Of a stretch of DNA of 64,000 nucleotides, positions 1-11,296 are shown one piece after another; the first letter of the stretch is position 1, and every line of letters starts with the position of its first letter. This DNA comes from Hyaloraphidium curvatum (Eukaryota; Monoblepharomycota; Hyaloraphidiomycetes; Hyaloraphidiales; Hyaloraphidiaceae): assembly GCA_025558095.1 (NCBI GenBank), contig JAIVFI010000038.1, positions 1 through 64,000 on the forward strand, written 5' to 3'. The notes beneath the pieces were generated by a model, which made no database searches, had not been told where the DNA came from, and was given only the letters and a program-made list of their open reading frames with translations. A program made the position numbers and the translations under genes.

Positions 1-277
1 TGCGCGTACGGGTCGCGGGTCGCGTTGTGTCGCCGCACCACGCGCGCGCGCCACACGCGCTCCCGGGAAACGAGGAGGTGCGCGCACGCGGTCGCCTGCG
101 GGTCCGCGTCGGGGCCCGGCGGGGAAGGAGGCGTCCGGTCGGCGCGTCTCGCGTCCGCGTCTGCCCGCGGCCGCGAACCACGCGTTTGGCGGCCGTGCAG
201 CGCGAGCCCGGCGACCAGCACGGCAGCCAGCGCCAGCAGCACCGGAATGAGGACCTGCGGGCGGCCCAGGTCGCGTA

Positions 278-2791
278 ATGCCGGCCTCATTTTCCCTATT
301 CGAGCGATCGGTTAGCGCGTGGCCACAACAAACATTAGGCGCGCCTCGCTCCACCGGGACGGCGGCCCCGATGACCTCGGCCCTCGAGCGGCTGTCGGGC
401 CTCCTCGAGCTGATCCCGGGTCCGCGTGCCCCGCGTCCGCCGCGCAGCCCGTCGCCCGACGACTCGGAGGACGGCGGGGAGGAAGAACTGCCGGCGCCCG
501 CACCGATGGCCGACCCATCGCGCCCATCGCCCCGCTCGCGGCCGCCGCCGGGCATCGTGCTCGTGCTGCCGCCGACCGGCCAATCCCCCTATTTCGCCAA
601 GGTGGCGCAGGACCCGGACGGGCTGTGGGTGCAGTGCCTGGCGGAGGGCGCCGGGCCGGGGCGGACCGTGCGGGACTGGGGAGAGCTCGGCACCGTGGTC
701 GCCGACGTGTCCGCCCTGGTGCGGCTGCAGCCGGCGGGGCACCCCTACCCGCCGGAGGACCTCAGGTTGCCAGTCCTGGACGCGCTGCACGGGGCCGTTC
801 TGGCACACCGCGACGGAACGCCCGCCACCGACCTGGTCTATGTGCCCCTCACAGCGCCGGCCGGCGAGACCGTGTGGTGGCCCTCCACAATGGTCGGGTC
901 GGAGGTCGTTCACTTCTGGCACGAAGGCATGGGAACGTGAGTTGTCTGTCCCTCACGTCTGCCGCGCTTGACTCCTCCCACCCACAGAGCCGCTCTCGCA
1001 CCCAACGCCTCGCCCCTCCCCATTCCCGAGAATCTGCTTCGCCTGGGCTACCCCGCCGACTTCCCTGCCCTGGACGCCGCGCAGTTCGACTCCCTCCTCG
1101 GCTCGTGGTACCGCGCCGTGCTCTACTGCCACGACCTGCACACCGGCGCCACCCCTCCCGAGTCCCAGGCCGGCGACCCCGACCAGCCCATGGAGGAACC
1201 CCCCGAAATGACCGGCAGCCAGCCGCTCTACGCCCAGGCGGAGGCCGAGCACCAGCGCCAGGTCGAGGCGCAGACCCTCGTGCACGACTCGCAGGGCTCC
1301 CTCGGCCCCTCCACCCCTCCCGCTCCCCGCGTGGAACCACCCTTCTCCCCCTCCGCCTCCGTCCCCTCCACCCCTCCCCGCCCCCCGCCCGACCCCGCCC
1401 TCCTCGCGCCCCCGCCGGACGACGGTCCCCCGCCGCACTCGCAGCCCTCGGACCGGAGCGACCGGAGCGACCGCACCAACCCCGTCGACGAGGACGACGC
1501 GCCGCAGCGGGTATCGCAGGAGCGGGACTACCGGGACCTGCTGACCGCTCGCGACGGACAGGCGGCGGAGCTGCCCGTGGAGGGCGGCGAGTCGGCCGAA
1601 AGCGCGACGCAGGAGCTGAGGAACCGCCGCCGAAGGACCGACGCGGAGGACGAAGAGAGGAGGGCCAAGAGGGCCAGGAGCGCCGAGGTCGGCGAGCAGG
1701 AGCAGGAGAGCCCGCCTGACGGACACCCGCCGGGAGACGCCGCAGGCCTGCTGGCCGTGGACTCCGGCGAGCATGGAGCGGGCAACTCGCAGGAACTCGG
1801 TGACTTGCAGCATTCCATCGCACTCGAGATGCCGATCCCCCACCCCCCGACCTCCACCCTCCCCGCCTCCCTCCCCGTCATCCGCCCCTCGGGCGACGCT
1901 GACTTCGTCGCCGACTCGCAGGACGCCGCGGACGGCACCGTTCACCCCGCCGCGGCACCCGACGGATCGCAGCCGCTCCCCGGACCGGACGACCTGCCCC
2001 TGCCGGAGGAGCGCGGGGAGGTTGCCCTCGGGGACCGGCGCTCGCCCAGCAATTCGGGATCGCCGGAGCTGCGGCCGTCCTCGGCCGATCCGTACCGCGC
2101 GCTCGCGGGCGCCGGGGTGCTGCCGCCCGCTGCCCGCCGCGAGACGGGGGATCGCGAGGTTATCGACGGTGCGGAGCTGCGGCGCGAGTGGCGCGACATG
2201 GAGGCCGAGATCGGGAGGTTGGATGGGGAGGCTGCCCAGGTGGACGAGGAGGCGGCGAGGGTCGAGCAGGTGAGCCGACCTGCATCGTGCCGCGCTTAGA
2301 AGCTGTTGACGATCCCCTTGCAGGACGCCGCGCGGATCCGGGACGAAAGGGACAACCGCATCCGCGACGACGTCAACCTCGCCATGGCTCAGGTCGATTC
2401 GGCGCAGGACCACCTCCGCAGGCTGGAGGAGCAGCTCCTTGCCGCTGCCTCCGCCCGGCAGGCCGCCGAGCGCGCGCTGCGGGCGTCCGCGGACGCGCTG
2501 GCGGCCCTCGACTCCCCTATCGAGGCGGCGAAGGAGGCGGTGGCGGCAGCCAACCGCGCCGCGCGCAAGGCCGCGCTTCAGCTCCGCCTGGCCGGGATCG
2601 GCGCGCGCCGGGCGGAGCTGGCGGCGGACGAGGCGCGGTACGGGCACCTCAGGCGGGTCTGGAGGAAGGACAAGGGGGTCAGGGACACCAGGGAGGGGAT
2701 CGCGGAGCTCGACGCGAGGCTGGCGGCGGATTCGCAGTCGACCGATGAGGCGTCCGGCGCCGGGGCGGCCGGGGACGCCGAGGCGGCGTAA
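278..2791 (+). CDS. Unrecognised three-exon protein with coiled-coil C-terminus
   Basis: Exons 278-936, 988-2269 and 2324-2791 join in phase (introns 51 and 54 nt, GTGAGT and GTGAGC donors) into one open frame. The start is ATG 278, or ATG 371 if the short upstream extension is not translated. The N-terminal third holds a compact, non-repetitive region with a WWP-type motif (around base 870) that could be a small beta-barrel reader fold; this is a weak guess. The middle is Pro/Ser-rich and acidic with a basic patch near base 1640, typical of disordered nuclear proteins. The last exon is Ala/Arg/Glu-rich and strongly predicted to be a coiled coil. No family was recognised and no enzymatic motif is visible. 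It is convergent with the P450 gene; the stop codons are only about 70 bp apart. Confidence 0.7.
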
Positions 2792-2860
2792 AGGATGAAG
2801 ATCGGGGACAAGCGCTCTGTAGACATCGCAATCTATCCATAGCTGGGTCATATATACAAA

Positions 2861-4763
2861 TCACAGGGCCTCGAGCCGCACCATGACCTTGTTGGGCCGG
2901 ATCGTTGCCTGGTAAATGTCCTGGAACTTCCAGTTCTTCTCCTCGACGTGCGCGATCCGCCATTTCCGGAGGATCGACGAGACAGCGAGGCGCGCCTCGC
3001 CGAGGCCGAGCCGCTCGCCGACGCACCTCCGCGCTCCGTTCCCGAACGGCGCTGTCCCGACGGTACCCCATCAGCTTCACGTCCAGAGCAGCGCCGCGCG
3101 CAACCCACAGTAAGCAAACAGACCGGCCTTGGTGTCCCCGCTCGGCGCGTCGTAGAACCGCTCGGGCGCCCACTGCGCCGGATCGCGCTCCCAGTATCCG
3201 GGGAAGTTTTGGATGCCCCAGATGTAGGTGAGCAGGCGGTCGCCCGGTAGGAATTTGACGCGGCGGGTTTTGCCCGCGACGTCGGTGAAGGTGTGCTCGA
3301 CGGCCTGGAACATGTTCCGCGTCGCGCCGAACGGCGCAGAGGGGTACTTCCTCAACGTCTCCTTGATCGCCGCGTTGAGCACCTTGAGCTTCTCGAGGGT
3401 CTCCATGCTGTCGATCGGTCCGTCGCCGAACGCCTCGGCGACCTCGGCGCGGATCTGGTCCTGCACGTCGGGGCGCTTGGACAGCTCGTAGGCGAGGAAG
3501 CCGAGGAGGGCGGCGGTGGTGTCGTGTCTGGTCGTCCGGAGCGTGGGGAGCGTCAGATGGTGGGAGCAAAGAGCCTGACTCGGAGCAACCCACCCTCCGA
3601 AGAGCATGGACATGAACACCATCTCCAGGTGCCCCCTGTCCGCCATCTGCGGCGACGCCTTCTCCCCGCTGACCAGAGCCAGCGCGTCGTCGAGGATGCT
3701 GTTGCGCGGCTCGGTCCCCCGGTCCACCCTGTCCATCTCGTCCCGCACGAGCCGGAACATCACCTCCCCGTCCTCCCTCCACTGCCTCACCACGTCCGGA
3801 ATCAGCACGTAGCTCCACTTGCCCAGCAGCTGCAGCATCCCGTTCATCCGCGTCGCGTTGGTCATCCACCGCTCGAAGCGGCGCGGGTACTCGGCGCCGG
3901 CCTCGGTGGTCTGCGCCGAGACCGCGGAGCCGAAGACGAGCTTGGTGATCATGTCGAACGTGTAGTAGTGGAAGAGGGGGTAGATGTCGAAGCCCGCCGG
4001 GTTCTCGGCGTTGGCCTTCTCGAGGGCGGAGAGGAGGATGTCGCGCTGTTCGAGGAGGATGGGGGTGTACTTGCGCACCGAGACGGTGTGGAAGGTGCGG
4101 TCGAAGGCTGCGCGGGTTTCACGCCAGAGGGGGCCGTTTTTGAGGTGAATGAAGCCGGCGGTGTAGGGGAAGTGCGGCTCGCTCATGGGGTGCTGGCGGT
4201 CGAACAGCTCCCAATCTTTGGAGACAAAGATGTCCTTGAGCAGGTTCTGCGAGCAACGAAGGCATCAGGCGACCGATCGTCCAGTCCCCCCGCCCGCTGC
4301 GAACGCTCATCATCCAGTATCCCAGCCCGCCGGCTTAACGGCTGTCACATGCCGCGACGTCTCCGGGACCTGGCCAGGAAAATCCCCCGACCCGATCGGA
4401 AACCCACGGGATCGCCGATGACAACCGTCCTCATCCAGGGCTTGTACTGGTTGACGGTCCGGTAGACGGACCCGAGGCCTTTCATTCCCCCCAGCGGCCC
4501 CTTGTGGAAGGCCAGGAGCTGCTCCTTGGTGAGCTTGAGCGGGTTCGTGACGATGGTCGGGATGTCGTCGGCGAACTCGAGGAACAGTTTCCTGAAAGCG
4601 GAGAGGGGAGACAAGCCGGGGAGGCGGGGCCGGTGGCGAGGTGGAGGTTCGGATTCGGAGCGGCCTGGGCGACGCGGCTCTCCCACCGGTAGAGCACGGG
4701 CCCGCCGAAGTAGACCGCGGCGGCGATGACCGCCGCGTAGAGGAGGAGTGCCAGCCACGACAT
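2861..4763 (-). CDS. Cytochrome P450 monooxygenase (five exons)
   Basis: Exons on the minus strand are 4763-4687, 4591-4408, 4246-3594, 3527-3124 and 3051-2861; phases close exactly to give 502 residues, the usual length of a microsomal P450. An N-terminal hydrophobic helix (residues 2-20) anchors it in the endoplasmic reticulum. The oxygen-binding helix I reads FGGHDTTA, restored only by splicing at 3594/3527. ExxR is ETLR near residue 360. The heme loop FGNGARRCVG, with the cysteine thiolate ligand, starts the last exon near residue 442. The family inserts one oxygen atom from O2 into a hydrophobic substrate using electrons from NADPH-P450 reductase. The substrate cannot be told; neighbours give no biosynthetic cluster. 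The first intron (4592-4686, 95 nt) is the least certain join. Confidence 0.9.
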
Positions 4764-5257
4764 CGCGCAGGAGCGGGGGCGAAGAGTCAACGGGCAACGG
4801 TCGGTGGCCAAGTCGGAATTGCCCTACCGCCCGCAACCGCCGCTTTGGCCGCCCCGAACCGCACGCAACGACACCCGCTCGCAACACCAGGGCCCGAGGA
4901 TTATCCGGCGGCCGCGTTCGGAAATCATTTTCTGTTCCCGGCAGGACTTTGATCCTACGTCGCGATTCCTGCGACGTCCCAGGGGCGATACCGCGCCGTC
5001 GTCTCCAGACTGGACCGGCCGGTGAGGCCAGTCAACTCACGTGTGTGCAAGTGAAACGATCCTGAAAGGCTTCTCCTCATGCGATTCGGATAGACCATCC
5101 TCTTCGGGAAGGACGGACCGTGCCCCCGCCGCGCAGCTAGGCAGCGGAACCCATGGACGGGACTGACTCGGCGGACAATAGGGAGACCAATGCCAAGCGG
5201 AGGGGTAGTTCGGAACTCTATCAGAGCGCTAGCGGGCGCCGTGCCCGTGTTTGGCAG
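4764..5257. other. Intergenic region, nothing recognised
   Basis: 494 bp between the divergent end of the P450 gene and the 3' end of the BTB gene. It must hold the P450 promoter. No further coding region, RNA gene or repeat was recognised. Confidence 0.5.
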
Positions 5258-5963
5258 TCAGAAGCCGCGGTTGTACGAGCCCGTTCCGGCCCCCCTCTTG
5301 GCCGCCTCCGCCTTCCTCCTCGCCCTCTCGAGCCTGAACGCCACCGACGCGTCCAGCTTCGCCACCTGATCCACCAGCGGCTCGAACTGTGCCTCGGGCA
5401 GCTCCACCACCGTCGCGTCCATCTTTCCCACCGCCTTGGCGACGCGGTGCCGCACCGCGACGAGGTAGCGCTCCCAGTCCAGCTTGGCCGTGCCGGGCGG
5501 CAGCACGGTGAGGTCGATCTGGTTGGCGAGCTCGGCGAGGAGCGACTGCACGCCGTACTTGTCGGCCAGGGAGTACAGGGCGTCCAGGTCCGCGGTGGCC
5601 ATGTGGGCGACGCCGGACGCGGGGAGGCGGTACGCCCATTGCAGGAGCTTCCTGACGCGGGCGGGATCGTCCTGCTTGAGGTCGCACTGTATATGGGGAG
5701 GGGAGCCACGCGTCGTCACGGTGCTCCGTGCCGCGGCCAGGCGAACCCACGCTGCCGTGCGTTCCCTCCTGCCAGTTCTCCGACACCATCGCGGCGAACA
5801 CCGGCGACAGCGTGGCGAGCACCACGCGGTGCACGCGGAACTGCGCGCCCGCGACGTTCAGAGTGAAGTCCGCCTCGGCGCAGTCGAGCGAGAAGTCGTC
5901 GGGCTTGGACTTGGCCGGCGGCGGCGCCGTTGCCGTGACCGCGACGGCGCTCTGCGCGCTCAT
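5258..5963 (-). CDS. BTB/POZ domain protein
   Basis: Two exons, 5963-5751 and 5686-5258, with a 64-nt GTGGGT...CAG intron, give 213 residues. Residues about 23-110 match the BTB/POZ fold: the opening DFTLNV strand, the FRVHRVVLATLSPVF helix-strand, and after the splice the RKLLQWAY helix. The remainder is helical and ends in a basic Arg/Ala/Lys-rich tail. BTB domains dimerise and often act as substrate adaptors for cullin-3 ubiquitin ligases or as transcriptional scaffolds. No Kelch, MATH or zinc-finger partner domain is present, so this belongs to the short BTB-only class common in fungi. The splice falls within the BTB domain. The function of this particular protein is unknown. Confidence 0.85.
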
Positions 5964-6080
5964 CGGTCAATGGCGGCGCCGCACGCGCTCGGAGGCCCGG
6001 GACCGGGACCGGCGCGGCGGAGTTGCTCGACGCGTCGCACAACAATGCTCCATGCCGACGGCCGGCATCCATCACATCCA

Positions 6081-8368
6081 TCACTTGCCCTCCAACCCCC
6101 CGAACCGCCTCACCACGTTCTCCAGCATCCTCGACACCCCGCCCCCGAACCCCTTCCCGTCCCACAGGCTGCCGCAGAAGGTGATGCTCCCCACAGAAAA
6201 CACCTCCCCGCCGCCCGCCGTCGCAAAGTGCACGATCTCGCCCCTCTTGAGCGCCTCGTGCGGCTCGCCGGAGATGGTCATCATGTGCGTCAGCCACTCC
6301 TCCGGCACCGTGACGAAGCTCCGCGGGGGGTCTTCGGAGGCGGCTAGGATGGTCGTGCCGGCGGGGGTGCCGAGGGCGGGGTCGGCGCGGTCCAGCTCGA
6401 AGCCGGCGGCGCCGCCGCCCGAGAGGCCGTAGTCGCCGATGGTGTCGCCGTCGACCCCGTCGAAGATCCAAGAGTGCTCGGGGGCGCGGGCGGCGGGTGT
6501 CAGGCGGTAGTAGGTGCCCTCGAACATGCCCTGGCCCGAGAACCCGACGCCGACGAGGAGCTGCGGGGGCCGGCGTTGGCGCCGCCAGAGACCACCCAGG
6601 GCGCCGTCGGACTGGTGGAAGTACTGCATCGCGGGCGGTTGACTGAGATTCGGAAACGCCGCGCTGCCGGATGGACCCACCTCGCCCGGCTCGGCCGCCC
6701 ACGCCCTTATGCCACCCTCGGCCCTCCTCAGCTCGATCAGGTGCGGCATCGGCCTCGCGATGCGCCAGTAGAACCCGTTCCCGCCCAGGTAGCACAACTT
6801 CCCCGGCCCGCCCCGCGTGTACTCGTACAGCGCGTCGAGGGTGCCCTGGGTGTGGTACTCGGGGTGCGAGCCCGTGAGCACGCAGGCGTAGGGGCGGAGG
6901 AGCGCGGCACCCTCGGCATCGAGGTCTTCGTCGGTGGCCACGTCGAACGGGATGCCGCGGGCTTCGAGCCACGAGAGGAGGTGCGTGTCGGCGGGGTAGT
7001 GCCGCAGCCCCGAACCCCTGGCGTCATCGAAGGTGAGGAACCCGGGGCGCATGGTCAGTGTGGGGCGGAGCCGCGACGAGTGCGAGATGCCGGAGCCGTC
7101 GGGGTGCTTGTTGTAGGTGGAGCGGCCGTAGATGGGGAAGAAGTCCGGGTTGTGCGGGTAGGCGCCCCAGGACTGCATGCGCGCGAGGAGGGAGGCGTCG
7201 GCGTTGCCGCGGGCGTGGTTGAAATAAGCCTGGGAGGCGCGGGGTCAGCCGCGAGCGCTCGAGGAAGTGCGCGCCGAGGTACCTGATAGGTGAATGTCGA
7301 GGCCAGGAACAGCACAGGACTGCGAGGCCCCTCGCGCTTGGGCAGCACGTAGAACGGCAGGTAGTCCCTGCCCTCGCCACAAGAAACCTCGAACGCGTAG
7401 GCCGCGCTGGGCAGGTCCTCCGGCACCGTGAAGACGAACGAATCCTTCCACCCGCAGTCCTCCAGGTCGTCCTCGTGGAAGTGGATCGCGGCGTACTCGG
7501 CCGGCGCGTGGCGCCAGCAGTGCTCCGAGCCCGACCACAGGCTGCCGACCATGCCGCGGGCGGGCACGCCGTGCAGCTTGGCGTGCAGCGCCTGCGGGCC
7601 GGTGTCGACGACGTCCTGGGTCGAGATGTCGCGGGAAAAGTCCCACGCCGCGAGCTGCTTCAGCTGGGCCGCCTCGGACCACTTGGAGACGGCGCCGGCA
7701 TAGATGGCCGGGTCCTCGAGCTTGCCGGTAGAGTGCCTCTCGAGAGCGGCATCGGCGGCAAAGACGACGGTGCCGCCGCTGGGCAGGACCGCGCCGGGGC
7801 AGTCCGCGGCGTCGACGGTCTCGGTGCCGGTCTCGAGATCGACGACGCCGAGCTTGGCCATGCCCTTGGCGGGGTCGACGGACAGCCAGATGCGGTGCCA
7901 CTTCCATGGCGCCAGCTGGCGGGCGCTCTTGATGGTGACGGTGCCCTTGGACGTGCCGATCTCTGCCGACGCGCCCGAGGTGGCGGCCAGCAGCGTCATC
8001 GATCCCGTCCCCTCCGCCCCGGATTCCGTCAAGATGGCCCTCTCCTCCTTCCTCTCCCCGTTCGTCCACACCAACACGCTCCACGTCGACCCCGGCCCGT
8101 CCTCCCTTTTCGGCCCCGGAGCGGTGCCGTGCGAGCCGAGCCGGATGGGCTGGTGCTCCGCCGGGAACTCGCCGGAAAACACGGCGGAGAGGTCGCGCAG
8201 GTCCATTCCCGGGCCGGCGGGGTTGGGGTCGCCGCTGACCACGCGCACGAGGCGGGCCTTGAAGGGCGCGGAGGGGTCGCGGACCGAGACGCGCGCGGCG
8301 ATGCGCTCGCCGGGGCGTGCCGACAGGCGGTCCAAATAGCCCGCTATGGGGAGCTCGGCCGCGGCCAT
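6081..8368 (-). CDS. N,N-dimethylformamidase large-subunit-like protein
   Basis: Exons 8368-7283, 7229-6681 and 6623-6081 (introns 53 and 57 nt; the second is in frame and stop-free, so it hides inside one long ORF) give 725 residues, close to the bacterial DmfA2 length of about 760. The N-terminal half contains a concanavalin/LamG-like beta region (residues about 100-240). The C-terminal half carries the conserved blocks of the DMFase family: FLASTFTYQAYFNHARG (restored by splicing), the TYNKHPDGSG loop, GSHPEY, LGGNGFYWR, GGLWRR and the closing GSITFCGSL. In bacteria this subunit, with non-heme iron, hydrolyses N,N-dimethylformamide to dimethylamine and formate. Fungal homologues are uncharacterised, so the amide substrate is an open question. 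No small-subunit gene is seen nearby. Divergent from the SDR gene, sharing a 177-bp intergenic region. Confidence 0.85.
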
Positions 8369-8545
8369 CGCGGATGGCGTCCAATTGAAGAGCGCGTTGA
8401 ACGCCTTGAGCGCTCAGAACTGTGCCTGGAACACCGCGAACCGCGGAGCGGAGACAATGAGTGGCGGTCTAGCAATCCCTTTTCGGGCCGGGCTGTCTCC
8501 CCATCGCGGTCTTTGTCTCCTCTCTTTGGATTTCGACGTTTCGAA

Positions 8546-9838
8546 ATGGATCTCGCCGGCAAAGTCTGCATTGTCACGGGCGGCTCCGAAGGCGCGTTGC
8601 TCCTCCCTCTTCCGGCTGCCGACCGCCGCCCTGACGTCGCCAACGCGCTCTGGTGACAGGCATCGGCCGCGCCATCGTCGAGCGGCTCCTCGAGAAAAAG
8701 GCAAAGGTCCTGATTGGAAGCCGTGGCGTGGAAAAGGCCGAGAAGGGTGGGTGCCCCTCGTTCGGAGGAGCCGCCGTCGGTTGAACCGCTGGCCCGGACA
8801 TGGCAGCCATCGCCGAGATCAAAAAGTCCCACGGCGCGACCGACGCCGACCTCGCGTTCCACCGAACCGACGTGACGAAGCCGGAGGACAATGAGGCGCT
8901 GGTGCAGGCGGCTGTGGACAAGTTCGGCGGGTGCGACGTCGTGTTTGCCAACGCGGGGATCGTCGTCCACAAGAGCTTCCTCGGGGACGCCGCGGACGGG
9001 ACGTGGGTCGAGTTTTGGGGTCGATGGGAGATCGCAGAGGGCTGAAGCGCTGTGCAGGGACGTCTGGTTTGACGGGATCACCAGCAACCTCGTGGGGAGC
9101 ATGTACCTTGCGAGGATCGCGGTCGGACACTGGCTGAAGACCGGCAAGCCCGGGTGCCTCGTCGTGTCGAGCTCGGGGGCGGGGTACTTCCCCGGCGCGG
9201 GGCACCCGGATCTGAGCTACGCCGTTTCCAAGGCAGGGCAGAGTGGGACCCCCGCCGCTTTGCTGCCCCGCGCCTTGCTGACCGTGCTCTCCCCTCGACA
9301 GGCCAGCTCAGTAGGTTGCTTCCGTTCCGCAGCTTTGGAAGGGTCGCCGACGTCGGACCCCGCAGCCGTCGCCCTGCAGGGCGAACTCGACAGGAAGGGC
9401 AAGACCAACGTCCGGTGCAATTGCATCATGCCCGGCTTCGTCAAGACAGACATCTTCGTGAAAGGAGGGGCGGGTAGCCTCCTCTGTTCTCACGATAGTC
9501 CGGGTTGCTGATCGGGGACCGACAGGTGGACCACACTCTGGCGTCGCTCGAGGACGTCCCCAACGACCCGAACTGGTCCGGCGCCGCCTTTGCCGGCGCA
9601 GGCGGATGGTCTGCCTTTCCCCTCTTCTCTTCCGCACCCGCTGACCCCACCCGCCATCCGCAGGACCCCGATGGACAAGCTCATCGACGCCTACATGACC
9701 TGCGTCGAGACGGACATTCGGGGGCAATGCTTCATCGTGTGCGGCGCCGGGGGCGAGGCGAAGCCGTACCCGGGGGCCAAGGCGATCTCCCCCGGGGGCG
9801 ACATCTTCTTCGGCAACTACATCAGCAAGGCGTCGTAG
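8546..9838 (+). CDS. Short-chain dehydrogenase/reductase (seven exons)
   Basis: Exons 8546-8591, 8660-8746, 8807-9002, 9058-9242, 9366-9457, 9526-9575 and 9664-9838 total 831 nt in perfect phase, 276 residues, the classical SDR size. The cofactor loop TGGSEGIG (residues 10-17) is restored across intron 1. NAG is at residue about 92 and YAVSK, with the catalytic Tyr and Lys, at about 164. These define a classical NAD(P)(H)-dependent oxidoreductase with a Rossmann fold. Intron 1 appears to use a GC donor (8592); the others are GT-AG. The 123-nt intron 9243-9365 is in frame. Six introns in 1.3 kb is dense even for this window. The substrate is unknown; the gene shares a promoter region with the dimethylformamidase-like gene, so the two may be co-regulated (inference). 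Confidence 0.88.
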
Positions 9839-9939
9839 GGCGTGTTCTGGATTGGAATCTATCTCTTGAAACTCGAACATCAGCCCTCAAGGGCCAACCA
9901 CCGGAAAGCAGTGCGCCTACTCGTCCAAATTATCAATGC

Positions 9940-10260
9940 ACTCTGATTCCGGTCGATGATCTCCTTCAGTTCGTCCGCGATCCGGCCGAAGTTTGGCCGC
10001 CTCGTCGCGTCGCTCCCAGCACCGGCACCTCAGTTTCCAGATCGCCTCGGGGCACCGGTCCGGTCGCTGCGGCCGCAGGTTCGGATCCGTCTGGACCCGA
10101 TCCCCGAGCCTCTGCGGCCACGTGACGACGGAGGAGGCTGAAGTTTCATTTGGGAGCGACTTGCTCGCGCTGAGACGTAGACCTGGCCGCCGCCGCCTGT
10201 GCCCTGAGTAACTATATCACGGCCGGCGTCGCGGGCCCGATCGTTTCCCATAGCCTCTCT
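9940..10260 (-). pseudogene. Decayed protein kinase C-lobe
   Basis: Read on the minus strand, the DNA keeps the tail of a tyrosine-kinase-like kinase in two frames. Around 10100-10010 one frame gives a stretch with the LRPQRPDRCPEAIWKL signature followed by CWERRDE, the conserved CP-x-W ... CW block of helices G-H. The next residues, RPNFGRIADELKEII, follow at once in another frame (about 10005-9955), so a small indel separates them. Further upstream an LWE-type helix F end is visible near 10250, followed by stops. No N-lobe, glycine loop, HRD or DFG motif is found in the neighbouring kilobase. This is best read as a truncated, frameshifted kinase copy. Confidence 0.6.
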
Positions 10261-11296
10261 AGATCGGATCACATGGACCGCTCCGATCACCACCTTGGGA
10301 CAAAGCCCACTCCCAGGGCACAACCCGAATACAGACCCTGGCCGTCGGGCCCCGCGTACGGAGGCACAGCAGTCGGCGATGCGCGCCCCTCCGATCCCCG
10401 CCCGGGCAGCCCCCCGCGATCCCCATCCCATCCATCCGCACCGCGCCAACGCTCCCGTACGCGGCCCTGGTCCCTACGCTCCCTACAGGCGGGCGGCCCG
10501 GGTCGGGCGGAGGTGTGGCAACCTACCCGCCCGCTCCGAGATCCTCCGCCCGCCGGCCACCGCCGGCCAGGCACCCGATCTGCCCCCACAACTCCCTCGC
10601 CCGCGCCCCCTCCGCCGGCGGATCGCCTCCGATCCGCAGGCGGACGCCATCCGAGCGATATCCCACCCCCGGCCGCCCGTCCAGGGTCTTTCGGACCCCG
10701 GCGGCACAGGGCACACCAGCCCGTGTCCTGTCGGGGGGATTATTCGACCCGCGAGACCGGCCAGGGGGGGAGGGCGCCGGGGGATCTGGGGCGGAGGCGT
10801 TGGTGTGATCGGTCCGAGGTAGTTGCGGGGGATGGGAGGGGCGCGGAAGGCAGGGGGATGGACGGATCCGGAGGGGAAAAAGGGTCTGCCGATGGAGGGT
10901 TCGTAGACCCTGGAGGAGCCTTGTTCGATGGTCGGATGTTGCATGGATCGGAAGTTACTGAAGTTGGAGAGGGATCTAAACGCCCGCCGAACCCAGGTTG
11001 TCACACGGAGCAACGACCCCGTGCGCGCTTGATGCGGATCGGCCGCCTTCCGTTTGCGGAAGGGGATAACCGTCGGAGGCTTCGAGGCCTGAAAATCCCA
11101 CCATCCGGCGCCCAAACTCGCAGAGGTTGTTCATGGTCAATGTCCGACACCAACTGCACGAGATCGTGGCCCCTGCATGCCGGATCGTGGAGGAAATCAG
11201 GTGTTGGTTCTGTGTGCCTAGGGACCGCACCCATCAACCCAAGGCCTGGCCCACTCGTCAGCCTCGCTCCAACCTCACACTCCAAACCCCCCAGCG
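10261..11296. other. Gene-poor GC-rich stretch, no gene recognised
   Basis: About 1 kb upstream of the chitin-binding protein. Open frames exist on both strands but are Pro/Arg/Gly-rich, overlap each other and lack any domain, as expected by chance at this GC content. The right end must contain the promoter of the downstream gene. Confidence 0.5.

Noticed and set aside
953-2851. 632-codon minus-strand open frame
   Set aside because: It is antisense to the three-exon gene whose splices close in phase, is composed of Arg/Gly/Val-rich low-complexity sequence and has no domain; expected from GC-rich third positions.
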